DNA from: Rubrivivax sp.
GTDB lineage: Bacteria > Pseudomonadota > Gammaproteobacteria > Burkholderiales > Burkholderiaceae_C
Direction: 5' to 3'
Assembly: GCA_020248945.1 (NCBI GenBank)
Contig: JADCGQ010000005.1
Location: 94,482 to 158,481, forward strand
Length of the DNA: 64,000 nucleotides
Within the stretch, counting starts at the first letter, position 1, and every line of letters starts with the position of its first letter. The translations under genes and the position numbers were made by a program. The notes under the pieces are model-generated. The model was not told the DNA's origin. It ran no database searches and saw only the letters and a program-made list of their open reading frames with translations. This document shows, piece by piece, positions 58,043-64,000 of the stretch.

Positions 58043-59962
58043 ATGAGCGAAACCCCTGTCAGCCCGGCCCGTTCGAGCCCGTCGACTTCGTTGCTGGGTC
58101 ATCTGCGCGCCGAACTGTCGCAGCACATGCCGTTCTCGGCGATGAAGCCGGAGCATGTCGACGAGTTCCTCGCCGCCGCGTCGCAGCTGTACTTCGCGCC
58201 GAACGAGGTGGTGCTCGATCCTTCCAGCGGGCCCGTGCAGGCCTTGCTGTATGTGCGCCGCGGCAGTGTCAGCGGGCGGCGCGGCGTGGCCGACACCACG
58301 GGTCCGATCGAGTACGTCGCCGGCGACCTCTTCCCGGTGGGGGCCTTGCTGGCCAGCCGCGCGGTCACCGCCACCTACACCACCAACGAAGACAGCTTCT
58401 GCCTGCGGCTGCCCGCGGCGGCGGTGCAGGCGCTGGTGTTGAAGAGCGCGCCGTTCGCCGACTTCCTGAACGGCCGCGTGCTCAGCTTCCTCGAGCTCTC
58501 GCGGCGCGCCACGCAGGCCGCGTTTGCATCGCAGACGCTGGCGGAGCAGTCGCTCGAAACCCGGCTCGCCGACCTCCCGCCCAAGACGCCGCTGTCCTGC
58601 GCACCCGGCACGCCGCTGGCCGAGGCCCTGAGCACGATGCACGAGCGGCGCGTGGGCTCGATGCTGGTGCTGGGCGAGCAAGGCCAGGTGCTGGGCATCC
58701 TCACGCGCCACGACATCCTGGGTCGCGTGACGCTGCCGCAGCGGCCCTTGAGCACGCCGATCAGCGACGTCATGAGCCAGCCGGTGCAGACGCTGGACGT
58801 GCAGCACCGGCTGTCGGACGCGGCCATGCTGATGTCGCGCCACGGCCTGCGCCATGTGCCCGTGCTGCGCGAAGGCCGGGTCGTCAACATCCTCTCCGAG
58901 CGCGACCTGTTCGCGATGCAGCGGCTGTCGCTCAAGCAGCTGGGTGCCAGCCTGCGCAGCGCGCCCGACGAGGCCACGCTGGTGATGCTGGCCGGGCGCA
59001 TCCGCGAGTTCGCGCGCAACCTGCTTGGCCAGGGCGTGCATGCGCGGCAGCTCACCGAGCTGGTCAGCCACCTCAACGACCTGCTGGCCGAGCGGCTGGT
59101 GGAGCTGGTCGCGGCCCGGCAGGGCCTGGACCTGTCGCGCGCCTGCTGGCTCGCCTTCGGCTCCGAGGGCCGCAGCGAGCAGACCGTGGCCACCGACCAG
59201 GACAACGGCCTGGTGTTCGACAGCGACGACGCCGAGCGTGATCGCCCCGTGTGGCTGGCCTTCGGCCGCGAGGTCAACGAGGCACTCGACCGCGCCGGCT
59301 ACCCGCTGTGCAAAGGCGGCGTGATGGCCGGCAACCCGGCCTGCTGCCACACGCCGGCGGAATGGGCCGATCGCATCGGCCGCTGGATCGAGCATGGCGC
59401 GCCTCAGGACCTGCTCGACGCCAGCATCTACTTCGATCTGCGCCCGGTGGCCGGCCACCTGGCGCTGGCGGCGCCTTTGCAGCGGCTCATCGCGCAGGCG
59501 CCGGCGCGCGTGCCGCGGTTCCTCAAGCAGATGGCCGACAACTCGCTGCGCCGCGGCGTGCCGCTGAACTGGCGCGGGGGGCTCGATCCCACGGAGGAGG
59601 GCGCGCACGCCTGGATCGACCTCAAGCTGCAGGGCACGGCGATCTTCGTCGATGCCGCCCGCCTGTACGCGCTGGCACATGGCCTGGACGTGCAAGGCAC
59701 CCGGGCCCGGCTCGAGGCGGCCGCGCCGCTGATGGGCGCCGCCGAGCGCGAGGCCGACAGCTGGGTGGCGTCGTTCGAGTTCCTGCAGATGCTGCGGCTG
59801 CAACTGCAGCTCGGCCACCGCGGGCCGCTGCCCGGCCCCGACGACAACCCGAACCGCATCGACGTGAAGCAGCTCAACGACATCGACCGCCGGCTGCTCA
59901 AGGAAAGCCTGCGCGCCGCCCGCCACCTGCAGCAGCGCCTGCAACTGGACTACCAGCGGTGA
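58043..59962 (+). CDS. cNMP-binding/CBS/DUF294 nucleotidyltransferase-like signalling protein
   Basis: A 639-residue cytosolic protein. Residues about 20-140 form a cyclic-nucleotide-binding-like domain (PNEVVLDPSS, YVAGDLFPVGALL). Two CBS domains follow at about 185-300 (HERRVGSMLVLGEQGQVLGILTRHDILG and RHGLRHVPVLREGRVVNILSERDL). The DUF294 nucleotidyltransferase fold contains FGSEGRSEQTVATDQDNGLVF near 372. It resembles uridylyl/nucleotidyltransferases such as GlnD, but the target is unknown. The equivalent gene is linked to DUF4212 symporters in other Proteobacteria, suggesting control of that transporter. Confidence 0.92.
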   Translation: MSETPVSPARSSPSTSLLGHLRAELSQHMPFSAMKPEHVDEFLAAASQLYFAPNEVVLDPSSGPVQALLYVRRGSVSGRRGVADTTGPIEYVAGDLFPVGALLASRAVTATYTTNEDSFCLRLPAAAVQALVLKSAPFADFLNGRVLSFLELSRRATQAAFASQTLAEQSLETRLADLPPKTPLSCAPGTPLAEALSTMHERRVGSMLVLGEQGQVLGILTRHDILGRVTLPQRPLSTPISDVMSQPVQTLDVQHRLSDAAMLMSRHGLRHVPVLREGRVVNILSERDLFAMQRLSLKQLGASLRSAPDEATLVMLAGRIREFARNLLGQGVHARQLTELVSHLNDLLAERLVELVAARQGLDLSRACWLAFGSEGRSEQTVATDQDNGLVFDSDDAERDRPVWLAFGREVNEALDRAGYPLCKGGVMAGNPACCHTPAEWADRIGRWIEHGAPQDLLDASIYFDLRPVAGHLALAAPLQRLIAQAPARVPRFLKQMADNSLRRGVPLNWRGGLDPTEEGAHAWIDLKLQGTAIFVDAARLYALAHGLDVQGTRARLEAAAPLMGAAEREADSWVASFEFLQMLRLQLQLGHRGPLPGPDDNPNRIDVKQLNDIDRRLLKESLRAARHLQQRLQLDYQR

Positions 59963-60621
59963 GCGCCCTGTCCAGCTGGTGGCAACGCCTGACGGGCCCG
60001 CGCCAGGCGGTGGACGAGCAGCGCTGGGTGGTGCTGGACGTCGAGACCAGCGGCCTCGATGCCCAGCGGGCGCGCCTGCTGGCCATTGCCGCGATGGGCG
60101 TGCACCGCGAGGGCGGCCGCTTCGTCATCGCCCCGGCCGACAGCTTCGAGGTCGTGCTGCGCTACACGCAGGCCGAAGAGGGCGCGCCCGACCGCGACAA
60201 CATCCTGCTGCACGGCATCGGCGTCGGTGCGCAGCGCGACGGTGTGGCGCGGCCGGAGGCCCTGGCGCGCTTCGGGGCCTTCGTGGGCGATGCGCCCTTG
60301 CTGGCCTTCCATGCCCCGTTCGACCGCACGATGATCGAACGCGCCTGCCGCCTGGAAGGCCTGCCGGTGCCGCCCAACCCCTGGCTGGACCTGGAGCCGC
60401 TGGCCGGCGCGCTGATGCCGCAGGTGCGCGCCCGCTCGCTCGACGAGTGGATGGCCGAGCTGGGCATCGTCTGTGCCGCGCGCCACGAGGCGGCGGCCGA
60501 CACCATGGCCACGGCCGAGCTGCTGCAGCGGCTGGCGCCGCGCCTCTCGGTCGAGATCGGCCGCGGTGGTTTTGCCGCCGCGCAGCGCCTGGCGCACAAC
60601 CGGCGCTGGGTGGCTGGCTGA
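59959..60621 (+). CDS. 3'-5' exonuclease of the DnaQ/DEDD family
   Basis: A 220-residue exonuclease with ExoI motif WVVLDVETSGLDAQ (DxE), a middle motif around LAFHAPFDRTMIERA, and ExoIIIepsilon motif ARHEAAADTMATAELL (HxxxxD). It resembles the proofreading epsilon subunit but lacks a polymerase-binding tail, so it is a stand-alone DEDDh nuclease. The GTG start overlaps the DUF294 stop (GTGA), and the pair is probably coexpressed. Its substrate is unknown. Confidence 0.9.
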   Translation: MSALSSWWQRLTGPRQAVDEQRWVVLDVETSGLDAQRARLLAIAAMGVHREGGRFVIAPADSFEVVLRYTQAEEGAPDRDNILLHGIGVGAQRDGVARPEALARFGAFVGDAPLLAFHAPFDRTMIERACRLEGLPVPPNPWLDLEPLAGALMPQVRARSLDEWMAELGIVCAARHEAAADTMATAELLQRLAPRLSVEIGRGGFAAAQRLAHNRRWVAG

Positions 60622-60639
60622 AACGGCCTTGAGCCGCGC

Positions 60640-60645
60640 TATACT
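60640..60645 (+). promoter_or_regulatory. Candidate -10 element of the rpsF operon
   Basis: TATACT, in the context GCGCTATACTCGTGGG, lies 141 bases upstream of the rpsF start, just after the exonuclease stop. The -35 is not clear. It would give a long leader for rpsF. Confidence 0.5.
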
Positions 60646-60650
60646 CGTGG

Positions 60651-60785
60651 GCTTTCCTTGCCGCACCCGACCTCTGCCTTTGCCGGCAGGAACCTGCCGA
60701 AACAAGCTTTTGGCAGGCCGACGCACCGGGGCGGCTTCCGCCGGAACGACATGTCGTCGATGCCGGTCATCCACAAGGAGAACCC
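60651..60785 (+). other. rpsF leader with possible S6:S18 control structure
   Basis: This leader has hairpins CGGCAG-GAAC-CTGCCG (60684-60699) and GGCGG-CTT-CCGCC (60730-60742), and a perfect palindrome CGACATGTCG (60747-60756), before the ribosome-binding site AAGGAGAA. Many bacteria regulate rpsF through an S6:S18-binding leader, and this could be one, but I did not fold it against a model. Confidence 0.4.
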
Positions 60786-61148
60786 ATGCGTCATTACGAA
60801 ATCGTGCTGCTGATCCATCCGGACCAGAGCGAACAGGTTCCGGCCATGCTGGAACGCTACAAGGGCCTCGTCACCGCTGCCGGCGGCAAGGTCCACCGGG
60901 TCGAGGACTGGGGTCGGCGTCAGCTGGCCTACATGATCCAGAAGCTCGTGAAGGCGCACTACCTCTGCCTCAACATCGAGTGCACGGCGGAAGTCCTGAA
61001 CGAACTCGAGACCGGCTTCCGCTTCAACGACGCCGTGCTGCGCCACCTGACGGTGGGCCGCGACAAGGCCGAGACCGCCCCGTCGATCATGATGAAGGCC
61101 GTCGAACGCGAAGAAGCCCGCAAGGAACGCGCGGAGGCCCAGGCCTGA
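60786..61148 (+). CDS. rpsF: 30S ribosomal protein S6
   Basis: A 120-residue ribosomal protein that binds 16S rRNA with S18. [25 protein letters not shown] and [25 protein letters not shown] are diagnostic. It is preceded by AAGGAGAA. It heads the rpsF-priB-rpsR-rplI operon, with dnaB following. Confidence 0.97.
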   Translation: MRHYEIVLLIHPDQSEQVPAMLERYKGLVTAAGGKVHRVEDWGRRQLAYMIQKLVKAHYLCLNIECTAEVLNELETGFRFNDAVLRHLTVGRDKAETAPSIMMKAVEREEARKERAEAQA

Positions 61149-61182
61149 GGACGGCGCCACGTTGCCCGCAGGGTGCGCCGGC

Positions 61183-61512
61183 ATGAACCGACTGGTTCTG
61201 CAAGCCACCCTGGTGCAGTGGCAGGCGATGCGTTACACCCCGGCCGGCCTTCCGGCCCTGGATCTGAGCCTCGCGCACAGTTCCACGGCCAGCGAAGACG
61301 GTCAGCCCCGGCAGGTGTCTTTCGAGATGCGTGCGGTGGCGATCGGGGCGGTGACGCGGTTGCTCGAGCCACTGCCGCTGGGAAGCACCGGCACCTTTGC
61401 CGGTTTCCTGACCAGCCAACGCAACGGACGCGGTCTGCTGTTCCACATCACCGAGGTCGAGATCGACGCCGCCCCTGCGGCCCCGCTCACCGACCCGGCC
61501 TGTTCCATCTGA
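61183..61512 (+). CDS. priB: Primosomal replication protein N (PriB)
   Basis: A 109-residue OB-fold protein that binds single-stranded DNA and helps PriA and DnaT reload DnaB at stalled forks. Its start MNRLVLQATLVQWQAMRYTPAG and LSLAHSS are typical of betaproteobacterial PriB. ATG 61183 is preferred over the track's TTG at 61162. It lies between rpsF and rpsR, its conserved position, with dnaB nearby. Confidence 0.93.
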   Translation: MNRLVLQATLVQWQAMRYTPAGLPALDLSLAHSSTASEDGQPRQVSFEMRAVAIGAVTRLLEPLPLGSTGTFAGFLTSQRNGRGLLFHITEVEIDAAPAAPLTDPACSI

Positions 61513-61539
61513 TCCATCTGTATTCAGCCAGGAGCTCAT

Positions 61540-61830
61540 ATGCCCCCGCCCCGTGGTAAAGGTCGTTTTTCCAAGGACAAGCGTCCCAAGCGCAACAGCC
61601 AGAGCCTGTTGTTCCGTCGCAAGCGCTTCTGCCGCTTCACCGTCGCCAACGTCGAGTACATCGACTACAAGGAAATCGACGTGCTGCGCGATTTCATCGG
61701 CGAAAACGGCAAGATCACGCCCGCGCGCCTGACCGGCACGCGCGCCTACTACCAGCGCCAGCTCACCGTCGCGATCAAGCGCGCGCGTTTCCTCGCGCTG
61801 CTGCCGTATTCCGACCAGCACAAGGTCTGA
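61540..61830 (+). CDS. rpsR: 30S ribosomal protein S18
   Basis: A 96-residue ribosomal protein, partner of S6 in the 30S platform. [29 protein letters not shown] and [23 protein letters not shown] are diagnostic. AGGAGC precedes the ATG. Confidence 0.97.
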   Translation: MPPPRGKGRFSKDKRPKRNSQSLLFRRKRFCRFTVANVEYIDYKEIDVLRDFIGENGKITPARLTGTRAYYQRQLTVAIKRARFLALLPYSDQHKV

Positions 61831-61842
61831 CGGAGAAGCACC

Positions 61843-62295
61843 ATGCAAATCATTCTTCTCGACAAGGTCGCCAAGCTCGGCAACCTCGGTGACGTCGTCA
61901 AGGTCAAGCAGGGCTACGCCCGCAACTTCCTGATCCCGCAGAAGCTGGCGCGCCGCGCCACCGAAGCGGCTATCGCCGAGTTCGAAGCCCGCCGTGCCGA
62001 CCTGGAAAAGGCCGCGCAAGCCAAGCTCGACGCTGCACAGGCGCTGGGCGAAAAGCTCGCCGGCAAGACGGTGCGCATCGCCCAGAAGGCCGGCGTCGAC
62101 GGCCGCCTGTTCGGCAGCGTCACCAACCAGGACATCGCCGAAGCCCTCGGCAAGATGGGCGTGGCGGTGGTGAAGTCGCAGGTGCGCCTGCCCGTGGGCC
62201 CGCTCAAGACCGTGGGCGAGCACACCGTCTCGGTGGCGCCGCACGGCGACGTCGTGGTCGACGTGACCGTGGTGGTGGTGCCGCAGGTCGACTGA
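61843..62295 (+). CDS. rplI: 50S ribosomal protein L9
   Basis: A 150-residue ribosomal protein. The N-terminal domain [32 protein letters not shown] is highly conserved, followed by a long connecting helix and a C-terminal domain. It ends the ribosomal-protein part of the operon before a hairpin. Confidence 0.97.
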   Translation: MQIILLDKVAKLGNLGDVVKVKQGYARNFLIPQKLARRATEAAIAEFEARRADLEKAAQAKLDAAQALGEKLAGKTVRIAQKAGVDGRLFGSVTNQDIAEALGKMGVAVVKSQVRLPVGPLKTVGEHTVSVAPHGDVVVDVTVVVVPQVD

Positions 62296-62312
62296 CGCTA
62301 TCCTGCAGCCCT

Positions 62313-62341
62313 GACAAAGGCCGGCTCTGCCGGCCTTTGTC
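62313..62341 (+). terminator. Hairpin between rplI and dnaB
   Basis: GACAAAGGCCGGC-TCT-GCCGGCCTTTGTC is a perfect 13-bp stem 17 bases after rplI. No run of U follows directly (GTTGG), so it may be a partial terminator or RNA-stabilising element. Confidence 0.65.
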
Positions 62342-62424
62342 GTTGGTGCGCCTGCCTTATGCACAGGACACCCACATGTCCTGCAGCCGATGTCCACAGC
62401 CTTGTCCTCCGCCCGGCCCCGATC

Positions 62425-63837
62425 ATGGAACTGTTGACCACCGCCCGAGACCCCGGCGCCGCCCGCGACGAAGAGGTCGAGCGCCTGCGCGTGCCGCCGC
62501 ACAGCACCGAGGCCGAGCAGAGCGTGCTCGGCGGCCTGCTGCTCGACAACCTGGCGTTCGACCGCGCCGCCGAGCTGCTGGCCGACAGCGACTTCTACCG
62601 CCACGAGCACCGGCTGATCTTCGGCGCCATCCGCGGCCTCATCCAGGCCGGCAAGCCGGCCGACGTGGTGACGGTGTTCGAGCACCTGCAAAGCCAGGGC
62701 AAGGCCGACGACGCCGGCAAGCTGAAGTACCTGAACGACCTGGCGCAGAGCGTGCCGAGCGCGGCCAACATGCGCCGCTATGCCGAGATCGTTCGCGAGC
62801 GCGCCATCCTGCGCAAGCTGATCGCCGCCAGCGACGAGATCGCCACCACGGCCTTCAACCGCGAGGGCCGCCAGGTCAGCCAGATTCTCGACGAGGCCGA
62901 GAGCAAGATCCTCAAGATCGGCGAAGAAGGCAACCGCCAGCAGCAGGGCCCGCAGCCGATGAGCGGCCTGGTGGTGGCGTTGATGGACCGGGTGAACGAG
63001 CTGTCCGAGAGCCAGGGCGGCGACGTGACTGGCGTGCGCACCGGCTACTACGACCTCGACAGCATGACCGCCGGCCTGCAGAAGGGTGACCTCGTCGTGC
63101 TGGCCGCACGCCCCTCGATGGGCAAGACGGCGTTTGCGCTGAACATCGCCGAGCACGTGTGCATCAAGGAAGAGCTGCCGGTGCTGGTGTTCTCGATGGA
63201 AATGGGCGCCGCGCAACTGGCACTGCGCCTCGTGGGCAGCCTCGGCCGCATCAACCAGCAGAACCTGCGCACCGGCCGCCTGGCCGACGACGAATGGGGC
63301 CGCCTGGCCGATGCGGTGGAAAAGCTCGGCCGCGTCTCGATGTTCATCGACGAGACCTCGGCCCTGAGCGTGGCCGAGCTGCGCGCGCGCGCCCGGCGCA
63401 TGGCGCGGCAGTTCGGCGGCACGCTGGGGCTGATCGTCGTCGACTACCTGCAGCTGATGAGCGGCTCGGGTGGCAACGAGGAAAACCGCGCCACCGAGCT
63501 GGGCGAGATCTCGCGCGGCTTGAAGGCCCTGGCCAAGGAGCTGCAGTGCCCGCTGATTGCCCTCTCGCAGCTCAACCGCAGCGTCGAGAGCCGCACCGAC
63601 AAGCGGCCGATGATGAGCGACCTGCGCGAGTCGGGCGCCATCGAGCAGGACGCCGACATCATCATGTTCATCTACCGCGACGAGTACTACACCAAGGAGG
63701 CCTGCAAGGAGCCCGGTGTCGCGGAGATCATCATTGCCAAGCAGCGCAACGGGCCTGTGGGCACGGTGAAGCTGACCTTCCTGAAGCCGCTGACGAAGTT
63801 CGATAACCTGGCCCCGGGCGCGTCGTCCGAGTACTGA
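62425..63837 (+). CDS. dnaB: Replicative DNA helicase
   Basis: A 470-residue hexameric helicase that unwinds DNA at the fork. The N-terminal domain begins VPPHSTEAEQSVLGGLLLDN. The RecA-like domain has the Walker A ARPSMGKTAFALNIAEH near residue 230 and Walker B LIVVDYLQLMSG near 337. QLNRSVESRTDKRPMMSDLRESGAIEQDAD follows. ATG 62425 (MELLTTARDP) is chosen over the track start at 62359. No intein is seen. Confidence 0.97.
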   Translation: MELLTTARDPGAARDEEVERLRVPPHSTEAEQSVLGGLLLDNLAFDRAAELLADSDFYRHEHRLIFGAIRGLIQAGKPADVVTVFEHLQSQGKADDAGKLKYLNDLAQSVPSAANMRRYAEIVRERAILRKLIAASDEIATTAFNREGRQVSQILDEAESKILKIGEEGNRQQQGPQPMSGLVVALMDRVNELSESQGGDVTGVRTGYYDLDSMTAGLQKGDLVVLAARPSMGKTAFALNIAEHVCIKEELPVLVFSMEMGAAQLALRLVGSLGRINQQNLRTGRLADDEWGRLADAVEKLGRVSMFIDETSALSVAELRARARRMARQFGGTLGLIVVDYLQLMSGSGGNEENRATELGEISRGLKALAKELQCPLIALSQLNRSVESRTDKRPMMSDLRESGAIEQDADIIMFIYRDEYYTKEACKEPGVAEIIIAKQRNGPVGTVKLTFLKPLTKFDNLAPGASSEY

Positions 63838-63859
63838 CGCGGGCGGCGCAAGTTGATCG

Positions 63860-64000
63860 CCTAGCCCGGATATTTCACCAGCAGCAGGTCGGCGGCCTCG
63901 TGCCGAAGCGCGTTTTCATAGGTATCTGACGCCAATGAAAACCGAGGACCGCCGATGCCAAAGTGTACCGATGAGGCTGTCGAGTTTGGACGTGTCGGGC
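63860..64000 (+). mobile_element. Probable left end of an insertion sequence (IS1380-like), cut by window edge
   Basis: After dnaB the sequence changes to CCTAGCCCGGATATTTCACC, which looks to me like a transposon terminal inverted repeat, and base composition drops. A partial ORF follows in the right place for a transposase. The right end and target duplication are outside the window, so the call rests on resemblance only. Confidence 0.42.
63955..64000 (+). CDS. Possible transposase, N-terminal fragment
   Basis: An open frame starting at ATG 63955 reads MPKCTDEAVEFGRVG and runs off the window. The short peptide is reminiscent of IS1380-family transposase N-termini as I recall them. An alternative ATG at 63935 in another frame is also open to the end. 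Too little sequence is present to be sure. Confidence 0.35.
   Translation, partial: MPKCTDEAVEFGRVG

Noticed and set aside
60751-60813. Possible short upstream ORF in the rpsF leader (ATG 60751) overlapping rpsF out of frame
   Set aside because: No ribosome-binding site precedes it; the ATG arises from a palindrome.

Overview
The window is about 70% GC and reads as an ordinary, densely packed chromosomal segment of a betaproteobacterium of the order Burkholderiales. The gene orders rlmN-pilF-rodZ-ispG-hisS-yfgM-bamB-der-hfq-hflX-hflK-hflC-hisZ-purA, rpsB-tsf-pyrH-frr-uppS-cdsA-dxr-rseP-bamA-skp-lpxD-fabZ-lpxA-lpxB-rnhB and rpsF-priB-rpsR-rplI-dnaB are characteristic of that group. A Rubrivivax/Leptothrix/Methylibium-like genus is my guess from composition and layout; no taxonomic marker gene is present. 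Coding density is very high, no intergenic gap exceeds 300 bases, and many genes join by stop/start overlap.

Layout. 1-5.1 kb: the 3' end of odhB, then lpdA (2-oxoglutarate dehydrogenase complex), a TPR-like/GGDEF diguanylate cyclase wedged between lpdA and zapE, and a secreted charged protein. 5.1-9.0 kb: a PP2C phosphatase, a DUF465 peptide, a DinG-type helicase and bamD. 9.0-13.8 kb: rluD, scpB, an unusually extended rluB, and ndk. 13.8-29.5 kb: the long rlmN-to-purA block (RNA modification, isoprenoid and histidine-tRNA functions, outer-membrane assembly, Hfq, HflXKC). 29.5-35.4 kb: a phosphoribosyltransferase, tRNA-Leu(CAG), rnr, and the minus-strand pair dadA-nnr.

35.6-50.9 kb: the translation/envelope superoperon from rpsB to a TrmH/SpoU methyltransferase, which makes isoprenoid carrier, phospholipid, lipid A and the BAM machinery. 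50.8-54.3 kb: divergent ppsR and ppsA (regulated PEP synthase). 54.5-60.6 kb: the least ordinary stretch. It holds a small membrane protein coupled to a TPR protein, then a two-subunit sodium:solute symporter of the VC_2705 type (DUF4212 plus a large subunit carrying an Ala/Lys-rich insertion), a cNMP-binding/CBS/DUF294 signalling protein, and a DEDD exonuclease. 60.6-63.8 kb: the rpsF-dnaB operon. The last about 140 bases look like the left end of an insertion sequence cut by the window edge.

Most genes are housekeeping. I did not find a clear undescribed system. The best leads are the GGDEF gene embedded in the 2-oxoglutarate dehydrogenase operon, the repeat-bearing tail of RluB, the insertion in the symporter with its linked signalling/exonuclease pair, and the dense use of non-ATG starts that overlap upstream stop codons.
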